This document shows positions 35,501 through 43,659 of a DNA stretch of 64,000 nucleotides, piece by piece; position 1 is the stretch's first letter; each line of letters starts with the position of its first letter. Source of the stretch: Flavobacterium sp. (GTDB lineage Bacteria > Bacteroidota > Bacteroidia > Flavobacteriales > Flavobacteriaceae). Below the pieces are notes generated by a model, which was not told the DNA's origin, did not search any database, and saw only the letters and a list, made by a program, of their open reading frames with translations. The stretch is taken from contig NZ_JAIXWA010000054.1 of assembly GCF_027482425.1 (NCBI RefSeq), positions 124,001-188,000 of the forward strand, read 5' to 3'. A program made the translations under genes and the position numbers.

Positions 35501-35789
35501 AGAAAAGAAATAAAATGGTAAAGGCACTCGAAAATACCGAGAGCATATTAACCATGAGCGCTACTTTGTCGGGATTCACTGCAAAAAGGGCAAAAAAGGC
35601 GCCCAACATTTGAAAAAGCGGTGCTCCCGGAGGGTGACCGACTTCTAAGTTGGCAGCAGTAGCAATGTATTCCCCGCAATCCCAAAAACTCATGGTTGGT
35701 TCTACGGTAAGGCTGTAGCAAAGTAAAGCGATAGCAAAAGCTGTCCAACCCAGAATGTTGTTCCACTTTTTAAAGTCAAAAGGCGTCAT
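32589..35789 (-). CDS. DUF2723 integral membrane glycosyltransferase-like protein
   Basis: 1066 residues. The N-terminal half has about ten or more membrane helices and the DUF2723 core near the start (YSLTVEPTMSFWDCGEYIAT, EVGHPPGAPLFQMLGAFFAL), a layout like protein O-mannosyltransferases with an acidic residue in the first external loop. A large soluble C-terminal half ends in TPR-like helices. DUF2723 proteins are placed among GT-C glycosyltransferases and have been proposed to start O-glycosylation in Bacteroidota. Donor and acceptor are not evident here. It has a dedicated terminator. Confidence 0.88.
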   Translation of the reverse strand: MTPFDFKKWNNILGWTAFAIALLCYSLTVEPTMSFWDCGEYIATAANLEVGHPPGAPLFQMLGAFFALFAVNPDKVALMVNMLSVFSSAFTILFLFWSSTLLLQKIVSRYTTLHETNLKVILGASLVGALTFTFSDSFWFNAVEAEVYAMAMFMIALLLWLGLRWEADMDKPHGNRWLLLISLMIGLSFGVHFMALLTLPSIGFLYFFKKYPKVTLKSFILANVIIIAILLFIFKLLLPYTLAFFAKTEIFMVNSFGLPFNSGTLIAFLAIVGFFYFALQYTQKKELPAVNTALLCILFVLVGFSTWLMLPLRANANTPINENKPSDAAEVLAYYNREQYGYNPLFYGPQYTDMFAGADEEEPYLDKKPNYERDEKTGKYVIVNNYEKAEQNSNSKHRAILPRLWSNDNVKGYMNFVGVPKFTIKPEFADNQELVEEVAAFRQAFNQKRLDNEDYISFLKYYSEYIEVEKPTFWQNISFMVEYQFGYMYGRYLLWNFVGRQNDNQGRYDNLDGNWMSGIKAIDEMHLGSQDNLPDDVKNNKGRNFYYFLPFFLGLLGLMYHAQRDLKSFYVLLTLFLFTGLALKIYLNERPFEPRERDYALVGSFFVFAIWVGFGVFALYEMIAEKINAKTAGWSAIAVSLLVSPILMAKENWDDHDRSNRYTAIAMAKNYLDSCDKNAILFTIGDNDTFPLWYAQEIEGYRTDVRIVNTSLLMTDWYIDQMKQKTNLSEGLPISFSHSQIVADNRDVILFHKQTENRWNLKDFIEFAKSEDTLTTIEMQSGHRLHFFPTNKVRIPVDKTSILKHNIVNVKQADSIVPYIDLDIKGGALYKNRLIMLDILNNNNWKRPIYFSPGSFGDDDYLWMKDFLQLDGMVYKLVPIKTPVIEENYPDMGQLDTDKMYKLIMNWKWGNGERTNIYHDPETRRNCISYRGNMARTMDALIAEGRIPEAKKIIELALDKMPLDYYGYYLTLEPFANGYYKVGEKEKARALMAQLFAKYQQELLYYTTFSPADKSFMGTDIVSAIERYRSLLRVSKKNGDIDFYQKNRQAFNQYTARFPQFGRDKE

Positions 35790-35950
35790 AGTATGGTTTA
35801 TGTATTATGGTGCAAAGAAACTATTTTTTTGTGTATTGCTCCATGGGTTAACAAAAAATTCTAAAAAACTGATTTACATGCATTCCCCAAACGCAAAGGG
35901 ATGGGTTTTCGTATGATGCCAAAAAAAAGAACTTAAAAAAATGCAAAACG

Positions 35951-35981
35951 TTTGCTTAAATAAAAAAAAGCCATAAATTTG
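35951..35981 (+). promoter_or_regulatory. Promoter of tRNA-Gln
   Basis: TTTG (35,951-35,954), exactly 19 nt, then TAaaTTTG (35,974-35,981): a perfect Bacteroidota promoter 12 nt before the tRNA. Confidence 0.9.
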
Positions 35982-35993
35982 CACCCGCAATAT

Positions 35994-36064
35994 TGGTCTA
36001 TGGTGTAACGGTAACACTACTGATTTTGGTTCAGTCATTCAAGGTTCGAATCCTTGTAGACCAA
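35994..36064 (+). tRNA. tRNA-Gln (anticodon TTG)
   Basis: A 7-bp acceptor stem TGGTCTA / TAGACCA with discriminator A, a D-arm with GGTAACACT, anticodon arm ACTGA-TTTTGGT-TCAGT giving anticodon TTG for CAA codons, and T-arm CAAGG-TTCGAAT-CCTTG. The 3' CCA is not fully encoded. Confidence 0.97.
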
Positions 36065-36070
36065 CAAAAA

Positions 36071-36098
36071 AAACCCGACGTACTGTCGGTTTTTTTTT
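36071..36098 (+). terminator. Terminator after tRNA-Gln
   Basis: CCGAC and GTCGG around a short loop, followed by nine T. The A-rich left flank would also allow use by the convergent usp gene. Confidence 0.85.
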
Positions 36099-36134
36099 AT
36101 ACCAAAAAGCCAAGGAGAACCAGGCTTTGTGTAC

Positions 36135-36959
36135 TTAGATTTTAAAGGTTACTACAGGGCGTTGCGCGTGGTTTACTAAATCCTCACTGATACTTCCATT
36201 AAAGAAGTGTGCCAATCCTTTACGGCCGTGTGTGCTCATTCCGATGAGATCGGCATCAATACTGTTGGCAAAGTTCAAAATTCCTTTTTCTACATTGGTT
36301 TCGTTGTAGATGTGTGTGACGTAATTGTTGATTTGGAAATTACGGACGAATCCATCAATGATGCCTTGCGCTGTCGAAGTTGATTTAAAGTTGTTGGGCG
36401 TATTGATCATCACTAAGTGAAGGGTCGCTCCAAATTTGTTGGCAAATTCTACTGCTTTGGTAAAGGGTTGACGGGTTTCGTCTGAGAAATCAGAAGCGAA
36501 AACAAATTTGTCTACATTGAATTCTCCCATATCTTTTTTAATAATTAACACAGGAACTTCGGCATTACGCACAACTTTCTCGGCATTTGAACCGATGAAC
36601 ATTTCTTTGTAGCCGCTTGCGCCGTGAGACCCCATGATAATCAAGTCTACATTGTTTAAACGGCTAATATTTAAAATGCCTTCGAAAGCCATTTCAAATT
36701 GGATTACTTCAGAAACATTGATTCCATCCAAATAGGGTGAATCCATGATTTCTTCAAGCTTGTTAATGGCCGCGTTTTTGAAAAACATTAATTCGGGAAT
36801 ATCGTGACCTGTACTGATAGCATCGCTTCCTTCGTGTGGTAATTCCAACATGTGTAATAAAATGATCTCGCCGTTGTTTTTGCGTGCGATTTGAGCAGCA
36901 ACTTTTAAGGCGTATTCGGCGTGTTCAGAAAAATCCGTTGGGATAAGAATTTTTTTCAT
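36135..36959 (-). CDS. Universal stress protein, tandem UspA domains
   Basis: 274 residues made of two Usp domains (about 1-145 and 150-274). The first has ILIPTDFSEHAEYALKVA and a G-x2-G-x9-G(S/T) nucleotide-binding pattern in MGSHGASGYKEMFIGSNAEKV. The second has VFASDFSDET and STHGRKGLAHFFNGSISEDL. Double-domain USPs usually bind ATP and are induced in stationary phase or stress. It is divergent from rimP and monocistronic. Confidence 0.93.
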   Translation of the reverse strand: MKKILIPTDFSEHAEYALKVAAQIARKNNGEIILLHMLELPHEGSDAISTGHDIPELMFFKNAAINKLEEIMDSPYLDGINVSEVIQFEMAFEGILNISRLNNVDLIIMGSHGASGYKEMFIGSNAEKVVRNAEVPVLIIKKDMGEFNVDKFVFASDFSDETRQPFTKAVEFANKFGATLHLVMINTPNNFKSTSTAQGIIDGFVRNFQINNYVTHIYNETNVEKGILNFANSIDADLIGMSTHGRKGLAHFFNGSISEDLVNHAQRPVVTFKI

Positions 36960-37055
36960 TGTAACGAAATATTATGGTTTTTGTTTATTTATTAGGTTGT
37001 ATAAAAGTACAAAAAAAATATCAACCCTTGCTGTTTTTCTAAAATAAAAAAAACC

Positions 37056-37117
37056 TATATTTGCACCGTTGTTTAACGAATGATGCATAATGAGGGAAGC
37101 AGGGCTTCCCTCTTTTT
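37056..37117 (+). promoter_or_regulatory. rimP-nusA-infB promoter with terminator-like leader
   Basis: TAtaTTTG lies at 37,056-37,063 (only a weak -33). About 28 nt later GAGGGAAGC (37,092-37,100), loop AGG, GCTTCCCTC (37,104-37,112) and TTTTT form a textbook intrinsic terminator, ending 11 nt before the rimP ATG. Since usp is divergent, it cannot be the end of an upstream gene. It looks like an attenuator for the operon that encodes NusA. Confidence 0.7.
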
Positions 37118-37127
37118 ATAACAAAAG

Positions 37128-37595
37128 ATGACCTTCAAAGAAAAAGTAGCGCAGTTGTTGGAACAAGGTTTGGTTGAGAAGCCACACTTGTTTTTAATAG
37201 ATGTTTCGATTTCAGATAGTTACAAAATTAGTGTAACTTTGGACGGGGATAATGGAGTAACTTTACAGGACTGTATGGATATCAGTCGCGCCATTGAACA
37301 TCATTTGGATCGAGAAGAAATTGATTTTTCATTGGATGTAGCGTCGGCAGGTGTTGGATCGCCCTTAAAATTAGTGCGTCAATACCAAAACAACGTAGGA
37401 CGTTGGTTGATTGTAAAGACAACTGAGGGCACTCTGATTGAAGCGGTTTTAGAGGCGGCGGATGAACAGAAAATTACGCTCATTTGGGAAGCACGTGAAC
37501 CGAAAAAAATAGGAAAGGGTAAGGAAACCGTTCAAAAAGTGATGGAAATTCCCTATGCCCAAATCAAAGAAGCAGTGGTTACAATAAAATTCTAA
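37128..37595 (+). CDS. rimP: Ribosome maturation factor RimP
   Basis: 155 residues. [41 protein letters not shown] and [16 protein letters not shown] are the conserved core of the family. RimP helps late maturation of the 30S subunit. It is the first gene of the canonical rimP-nusA-infB cluster; nusA starts 14 nt after its stop codon. Confidence 0.95.
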   Translation: MTFKEKVAQLLEQGLVEKPHLFLIDVSISDSYKISVTLDGDNGVTLQDCMDISRAIEHHLDREEIDFSLDVASAGVGSPLKLVRQYQNNVGRWLIVKTTEGTLIEAVLEAADEQKITLIWEAREPKKIGKGKETVQKVMEIPYAQIKEAVVTIKF

Positions 37596-37609
37596 TAAAT
37601 CATTATATA

Positions 37610-38851
37610 ATGGAAAATCTTGCATTAATAGAATCATTTTCTGAGTTTAAAGATGACAAATTAATCGATCGTGTTACGCTAATGGCTATCCTTGAGGATG
37701 TTTTTCGTAACGCCTTGAAGAAGAAATATGGTTCTGATGACAATTTTGACATCATTATCAACCCTGACAAAGGAGATATGGAAATCTGGAGAAATCGTGT
37801 AGTCGTTGCCGATGGTGAAGTTGAAGATTCAAATTCTCAAATTTCCCTTTCGGAAGCCCGTAAGATTGAGCCCGATTTTGAGGTGGGTGAAGACGTTTCG
37901 GAAGAAGTGAAGTTGATTGACTTGGGCCGTCGTGCTATTTTGGCGTTACGTCAAAACTTGATTTCAAAAATTCACGAACACGACAACACCAACTTGTACA
38001 AGCAATTTAAAGATATTATAGGTGAAATTTACACGGCTGAGGTGCACCATGTGCGTCCTAAAGTGGTGATTTTGGTGGATGATGATGGGAATGAAATTGT
38101 ATTACCAAAAGAAAAACAAATTCCTTCCGACTTTTTCCGTAAAGGTGATAATGTAAAAGGAATTATCGAAAGTGTGGAGCTGAAAGGCAACAAGCCACAA
38201 ATTGTAATGTCGCGTACTTCAGAAAAGTTCTTGGAGAAATTGTTTGAACAAGAAATCCCAGAAGTATTTGACGGTTTGATTATGATTAAAAAAGTGGTAC
38301 GTATCCCTGGAGAGAAAGCTAAAGTAGCGGTTGATTCCTACGATGATCGTATTGACCCCGTGGGAGCTTGTGTTGGAATGAAAGGTTCTCGTATCCACGG
38401 CATTGTTCGTGAGTTAGGCAACGAAAACATTGACGTAATTAACTTTACATCCAATCCTTCTTTGTTGATTTCAAGAGCGTTGAGTCCAGCAAAAGTATCT
38501 TCCATCAAGTTAGATGAAGCACGTAAATCGGCAGAAGTTTTCTTAAAATTAGAGGAAGTTTCCAAAGCGATTGGTCGTGGCGGACAGAATATCAAATTGG
38601 CTAGTTTGTTAACCGGCTATGAATTGGATGTCATTCGCGAAGGAAGCGCTACAGAAGATGATGATGTTGAATTAACTGAGTTCTCAGATGAAATCGATGG
38701 ATGGATTATCGATGAATTTGCCAAAATCGGATTGGATACAGCCAAAAGTATCCTCAAACAAGATGTAGCCGATTTAGCCCGAAGAACCGATTTAGAAGAA
38801 GAAACCATTCTTGAAGTGATGCGTATTCTGAAAGAAGAGTTTGAAGACTAA
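37610..38851 (+). CDS. nusA: Transcription termination/antitermination factor NusA
   Basis: 413 residues: N-terminal RNA polymerase-binding domain (1-130), S1 domain (about 135-200), and KH1-KH2 (about 230-345, with GACVGMKGSRIHGIVRELG and AIGRGGQNIKLASLLTGYEL). A short acidic C-terminal part follows, without the two long AR repeats of E. coli. NusA slows RNA polymerase and raises intrinsic termination efficiency. Its operon begins with a terminator-like leader. Confidence 0.97.
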   Translation: MENLALIESFSEFKDDKLIDRVTLMAILEDVFRNALKKKYGSDDNFDIIINPDKGDMEIWRNRVVVADGEVEDSNSQISLSEARKIEPDFEVGEDVSEEVKLIDLGRRAILALRQNLISKIHEHDNTNLYKQFKDIIGEIYTAEVHHVRPKVVILVDDDGNEIVLPKEKQIPSDFFRKGDNVKGIIESVELKGNKPQIVMSRTSEKFLEKLFEQEIPEVFDGLIMIKKVVRIPGEKAKVAVDSYDDRIDPVGACVGMKGSRIHGIVRELGNENIDVINFTSNPSLLISRALSPAKVSSIKLDEARKSAEVFLKLEEVSKAIGRGGQNIKLASLLTGYELDVIREGSATEDDDVELTEFSDEIDGWIIDEFAKIGLDTAKSILKQDVADLARRTDLEEETILEVMRILKEEFED

Positions 38852-38896
38852 ATAATACCTACATTTACAAAAGAATACAGAACTTAATTACACTAT

Positions 38897-41620
38897 ATGT
38901 CTGACGAAAGAAATATACGAATTAACAAAGTTTTACGGGAATTAAATATTTCTCTGGACCGAGCCGTGGACTTCCTAAAAGAAAAAGGAATCTCCATTGA
39001 TTCGAATCCGAATGCCAAAATTTCTGCGGTTGAATTTGATATTCTTCAAAATCAATTTGCAGGGGATCGTGGAAATAAAGAAGCTTCCAAAGGCGTAAGC
39101 GAAGAAATTCGCAAAGAAAAAGAAGCGTTGCGTTTAGAACGTGAGCGCGAACTGGAAGAAAAAAAACGCCAAGAAGAAGAACGTCAACGTCAAGAAGTAA
39201 TTAAGGCTAAAGCTGTAGTCACAGTACCAAAACCTGTAGGAAAAATTGATTTAGATCAAAAAACGGCTCCAGATTCTGAACCCGCACCAACTCCACCACC
39301 GGCGCCCGTATCAGTTTCTAAAGAGCTTGAAAATACGAATGAAGTTACCCTCGAAGTAAAGGAACAACCTAAGTCGGGTAAACCAAAAGAAGCAGCGCCA
39401 GTGCCAACACCCGTTGAAGGTCAAGACGATACGTACAGAACGATTTATACGAAGTTGACAGGGCCTGTTGTAGCTGGTGAAAAAATAGACTTGACCAAGT
39501 TTGAAAAGCCCAAAAAGAAGAAAGAAGAGGGTGCCAAAGAAGGGGAAGGTAAAAATAAACGTAAACGCATTCAAGCCAAACCCGATGCCCGTCCTGGTGG
39601 AGGAAATCCCAATGCGGGAGGTAACGCTAATAAAGGGGGTAATTCTAAGTTTGGGAATAAACCTGGTTTCCAAAAAGGAGGCAATCGTCCGGCTATTGTT
39701 CAAAAAGTAGAACCTACGGAGGAAGAAGTTAAAAATCAAATTAAAGAAACCTTGGAGCGTCTTCAAGGAAAAGGAAATAAATCGAAAGCGGCGAAATACC
39801 GTCGTGAAAAACGGGATACCCACCGTCAACGAAATGAAGACGAATTACAAGCTTTGGAAGAAGGAAGTAAAATCCTTAAAGTAACCGAGTTTGTAACGGT
39901 AGGGGAGATTGCCAGTATGATGGATGTGCCAATTACAAAAGTGATTGGAACCTGTATGTCTTTGGGAATTATGGTGACCATGAACCAACGTCTTGATGCA
40001 GAAACCTTGACTATTGTGGCCGATGAATTCGGATTTGAAGTGGAATTTATCTCCACCGAAATTGAAGAAACGATCAAAGTGGTTGAAGACCGCGAAGAAG
40101 ATTTGAAATCCCGTGCCCCTATTGTTACGGTGATGGGTCACGTTGACCACGGAAAGACTTCGTTGTTGGATAACATTCGTAAAACAAATGTAATTGCTGG
40201 AGAATCTGGTGGAATTACACAGCATATCGGGGCTTATGCGGTAACTTTAGAAAACGGGAAGCGAATCACATTTCTAGATACGCCTGGTCACGAGGCCTTT
40301 ACGGCGATGCGTGCACGTGGAGCTCAAGTTACTGACGTCGCCATAATTGTATGTGCTGCCGATGACGATATCATGCCGCAAACCAAAGAAGCCATCAGTC
40401 ACGCGCAAGCGGCTGGTGTTCCGATGATTTTTGCCATTAATAAAGTGGACAAGCCAGCGGCCAATCCCGAACGTATTAAAGAGCAATTGGCTCAAATGAA
40501 CTTATTGGTTGAAGATTGGGGTGGAAAATACCAATCCCATGAAATTTCAGCAAAGTTTGGTCAAGGGGTCAATGAATTGTTGGAAAAAGTGTTATTGGAA
40601 GCTGAAATTTTAGACTTGAAAGCCAATCCTAATAAACCAGCCATTGGTACCGTTGTGGAAGCACAATTGGATAAAGGCCGAGGATACGTAACCACAATAT
40701 TGGTGCAAGCGGGTACTTTGCAGGTAGGCGATTATGTATTGGCCGGTAAAAATCATGGAAAAGTAAAAGCGATGTATGATGAACGCGGTCACAGTATTAA
40801 AGTGGCAGGTCCTTCAACACCCGTTTCTATTTTAGGCTTGGATGGTGCTCCTACCGCGGGAGATAAATTCAATGTATTTGAAGACGAACGCGAAGCGAAA
40901 CAAATTGCAGCCAAGCGAACCCAACTTTTACGAGAACAATCGGTTCGTACGCAAAAACATATAACGTTAGCCGAAATCGGACGACGTATTGCATTAGGTC
41001 AGTTTAAAGAATTAAACGTGATTTTGAAAGGAGACGTGGATGGTTCAGTAGAAGCACTATCCGATTCGTTCTCTAAATTATCTACCGAGGAAATTCAAAT
41101 CAATATCATTCACAAAGGTGTAGGTGCGATTACGGAGTCTGATGTTATGTTAGCTTCAGCTTCTGACGCGATCATCATCGGATTTAACGTTCGTCCGGCA
41201 GGGGCTGCCAAACAATTGGCAGAAAAAGAAGAGATTGATATTCGTAATTATTCGATTATTTACGATGCTATCGATGATTTGAAAGACGCTATGGAAGGGA
41301 TGTTATCACCGGAGATGAAGGAAGAAATCACCGGGAATGCAGAGATTCGCGAAACCTTTAAAATATCCAAAGTGGGAACCATTGCAGGATGTATGGTCAC
41401 CGATGGTAAAATATTCCGTAACTCACGCATTCGTTTGATTCGCGAGGGGGTGGTAATATTTACAGGCGAACTTACCGCATTAAAACGTTTTAAAGATGAC
41501 GTAAAAGAAGTTTCCAAAGGGTACGATTGTGGTATTCAAATCAAAAATTACAACGATATTCAAATCAACGATATCATCGAAGCTTACCACGAAGTTGAGG
41601 TCCGTAAAAAATTGAAATAA
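38897..41620 (+). CDS. infB: Translation initiation factor IF-2
   Basis: 907 residues. The long N-terminal region (1-330) starts with an IF2_N motif ([20 protein letters not shown]), then a charged Glu/Lys/Arg coiled coil, proline-rich and Gly/Asn/Lys-rich low-complexity stretches. The GTPase domain begins near 410: G1 GHVDHGKT (414-421), G3 DTPGHE, G4 NKVDKP. Domains II-IV follow. IF-2 brings initiator tRNA to the 30S subunit. Last gene of the operon, with a strong terminator. Confidence 0.97.
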   Translation: MSDERNIRINKVLRELNISLDRAVDFLKEKGISIDSNPNAKISAVEFDILQNQFAGDRGNKEASKGVSEEIRKEKEALRLERERELEEKKRQEEERQRQEVIKAKAVVTVPKPVGKIDLDQKTAPDSEPAPTPPPAPVSVSKELENTNEVTLEVKEQPKSGKPKEAAPVPTPVEGQDDTYRTIYTKLTGPVVAGEKIDLTKFEKPKKKKEEGAKEGEGKNKRKRIQAKPDARPGGGNPNAGGNANKGGNSKFGNKPGFQKGGNRPAIVQKVEPTEEEVKNQIKETLERLQGKGNKSKAAKYRREKRDTHRQRNEDELQALEEGSKILKVTEFVTVGEIASMMDVPITKVIGTCMSLGIMVTMNQRLDAETLTIVADEFGFEVEFISTEIEETIKVVEDREEDLKSRAPIVTVMGHVDHGKTSLLDNIRKTNVIAGESGGITQHIGAYAVTLENGKRITFLDTPGHEAFTAMRARGAQVTDVAIIVCAADDDIMPQTKEAISHAQAAGVPMIFAINKVDKPAANPERIKEQLAQMNLLVEDWGGKYQSHEISAKFGQGVNELLEKVLLEAEILDLKANPNKPAIGTVVEAQLDKGRGYVTTILVQAGTLQVGDYVLAGKNHGKVKAMYDERGHSIKVAGPSTPVSILGLDGAPTAGDKFNVFEDEREAKQIAAKRTQLLREQSVRTQKHITLAEIGRRIALGQFKELNVILKGDVDGSVEALSDSFSKLSTEEIQINIIHKGVGAITESDVMLASASDAIIIGFNVRPAGAAKQLAEKEEIDIRNYSIIYDAIDDLKDAMEGMLSPEMKEEITGNAEIRETFKISKVGTIAGCMVTDGKIFRNSRIRLIREGVVIFTGELTALKRFKDDVKEVSKGYDCGIQIKNYNDIQINDIIEAYHEVEVRKKLK

Positions 41621-41636
41621 TTAGCAATTTGATATA

Positions 41637-41668
41637 AAAAAAGCGGTTCAAGTGAACCGCTTTTTTTA
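41637..41668. terminator. Bidirectional terminator between infB and the SPOR gene
   Basis: AAGCGGTTCA and TGAACCGCTT, 10-bp perfect stem with a two-base spacer, A-run before and T7 after. The T-run overlaps the stop codon of the convergent SPOR gene. Confidence 0.92.
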
Positions 41669-42058
41669 TGCTCTATTGGGTTTAACAACCAAAGCGTTGG
41701 GATATTTTTTTTTGAGCAGGATAAGGTTTCTTTCGGCTTCAATTCTACTTTTGAAATTACCGACCCAAACCTTATACATTGGAGTGCTAAAAACTATTGT
41801 AGCATCGTATTGTTTGTTGTCTTTGCGAAACAGAGCCAACATTTTTTTAGCATCTTCACTGGCCCCACTAAATAGTTGAATTTTATAGCGATTGTTAACG
41901 GTAATCGCTGCATTAATTTTTCTTTTTTCAGCTAATAACTGTTCAAATTTAGGGTCTTGTTCAACGGTAACTTGTTGGCTAAAAAGGGTGTTAAAATTTA
42001 AAAAAAACAATCCCAAAAAAAGCCACTTTTTCAAAGGTTTTGAAAGCCTTATTTTCAT
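41666..42058 (-). CDS. SPOR domain protein, secreted
   Basis: About 130 residues from the ATG at 42,058 (MKIRLSKPL). Signal peptide to about residue 26 (LFSQ), a short linker, then one SPOR domain: NRYKIQLFSGASEDAKKM and PMYKVWVGNFKSRIEAERNL. SPOR domains bind glycan strands stripped of stem peptides at the division septum, which suggests a periplasmic cell-wall or division role. It converges on infB. Confidence 0.9.
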   Translation of the reverse strand: MKIRLSKPLKKWLFLGLFFLNFNTLFSQQVTVEQDPKFEQLLAEKRKINAAITVNNRYKIQLFSGASEDAKKMLALFRKDNKQYDATIVFSTPMYKVWVGNFKSRIEAERNLILLKKKYPNALVVKPNRA

Positions 42059-42160
42059 AATCTTTTGATTTAGATGCAAATGTAAGAGTATCCTTTTATT
42101 TATGCTAAAATTTTACTATTTAGAATTGTTATAAATTGTTATTTTACATTCTTTTTAGGT

Positions 42161-42190
42161 TTTGATAATAGTCCATAAATCGTATTTTTG
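42161..42190 (+). promoter_or_regulatory. Promoter of the act-cox respiratory operon
   Basis: TTTG (42,161-42,164), 18 nt, TAttTTTG (42,183-42,190). It would give a leader of about 75 nt before actA. No other good promoter is seen before the terminator at 53,838, so the eight genes form one transcription unit. Confidence 0.75.
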
Positions 42191-42272
42191 CTCAAGTTTT
42201 TAAAAAAGTGTATAGTTTCCTCTTGAAATACCTTCAAAAAACTATGCCAAAACGTCGATAATCATTAATAAT

Positions 42273-43628
42273 ATGAAAAAAGTGGGTAACCATAATTCGA
42301 TTTCAAAAATGTATTCCTTCGGGTTAGCATTAATGCTAACGTTTTCACTCTCTACTTTTGCTCAAGATCCAGCTCCAGCAGCTCCGGCAGCAGCCCCCGC
42401 AGATGCGGCAGCAGCAGCACCAGCAGCTCCAGCAGGCGGTGATGCGGCTAAAGGGAAGGAATTGTTCAACACCAACTGTGCGGCTTGTCACAATTTAGAT
42501 AAGCCAATGACAGGCCCTGCACTTCGTGGGGTAGCCAATAAGTACGATAAGGCATGGTTGTATAAGTGGGTTAAAAACAGTTCGGCCTTGATTGCTTCAG
42601 GCGATGCTCAAGCAGTGAAAGTTTTTGAGGAAAATGGGAAGAAAGTAATGACGGCTTTCCCGCAGTTAACAGATGCTGATATTGATAACATCATAGCTTA
42701 CACTTCTGAGCCGAAGCCAGAAGCTCCTGCTCCTGCCGCGGGTGCTGTAGGTCCTGCAGGACAAGGGGCTAGTGCTGAAGGAGGCATTTCAAATGAAATC
42801 ATTTTAGGTGCTTTGGCCATGGTAATGCTCATGTTGGTGGTAATGTTGTTGTTGGTCAACAATGTTCTAACCAAGATTGCGAAGTCCAATGGTGTTGAAA
42901 TTCCGACTACAAAGCGTAATACTGTTTCTGTTTGGAAATCTTTTGCTCAAAACCAGTTCTTAGTGTTAGTTACTTCTATATTTTTACTTTTAGCAAGTGG
43001 ATATTTTGCCTATGGGTATTTGATGCAAATCGGGGTAGATCAAGATTATGCGCCAATTCAGCCGATTCATTATTCGCATCGTATTCATGCTGGAAGCAAT
43101 GGAATTGATTGTAAATATTGTCACTCGGCAGCGCGTGTTAGTAAAAATGGAGGTATTCCTTCTTTAAATATCTGTATGAATTGCCACAAAAATATTTCTG
43201 AAGTTTCAGATACCACTGCTACTGCAGAATACTCGAAAGCATTCTACGATGCCCAAATTCAAAAATTGTATGATGCAGTAGGTTGGGATAAATCTACGCA
43301 ATCGTACACGGGAAAAACAAAACCTGTAAAATGGGTGCGTATCCACAATTTACCTGACTTTGCTTACTTCAACCACTCTCAGCACGTAACCGTAGCGGGT
43401 ATAGAGTGTCAAAAATGTCATGGCCCTGTAGAAACTTACGAGATTCAAAAGCAATTTGCCCCTTTAACCATGGGTTGGTGTATTAACTGTCACCGCGAGA
43501 CTGAGGTGAAAATGGAAGGCAACGCTTACTATGAAAAAATCCATGCTGAACTTTCCAAAAAATATGGCAAAGAAAAGCTAACCATCGCCGACATGGGTGG
43601 TTTGGAATGTGGTAAGTGTCACTATTAA
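42273..43628 (+). CDS. actA: Alternative complex III subunit ActA, hexaheme cytochrome c
   Basis: 451 residues. Signal peptide, an Ala/Pro-rich linker (about 31-55), then a mono-heme cytochrome c domain with CAACH at 69. Two membrane helices (about 175-195 and 227-250) follow. The C-terminal multiheme part carries five more CxxCH sites (near 280, 301, 379, 403 and 446). Classic ActA is pentaheme, so the extra N-terminal domain makes six. ACIII oxidises menaquinol and passes electrons to the terminal oxidase; ActA is a likely exit path. Confidence 0.93.
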   Translation: MKKVGNHNSISKMYSFGLALMLTFSLSTFAQDPAPAAPAAAPADAAAAAPAAPAGGDAAKGKELFNTNCAACHNLDKPMTGPALRGVANKYDKAWLYKWVKNSSALIASGDAQAVKVFEENGKKVMTAFPQLTDADIDNIIAYTSEPKPEAPAPAAGAVGPAGQGASAEGGISNEIILGALAMVMLMLVVMLLLVNNVLTKIAKSNGVEIPTTKRNTVSVWKSFAQNQFLVLVTSIFLLLASGYFAYGYLMQIGVDQDYAPIQPIHYSHRIHAGSNGIDCKYCHSAARVSKNGGIPSLNICMNCHKNISEVSDTTATAEYSKAFYDAQIQKLYDAVGWDKSTQSYTGKTKPVKWVRIHNLPDFAYFNHSQHVTVAGIECQKCHGPVETYEIQKQFAPLTMGWCINCHRETEVKMEGNAYYEKIHAELSKKYGKEKLTIADMGGLECGKCHY

Positions 43629-43659
43629 TCAATTATTAAGAAGCTAATATTTATATACG

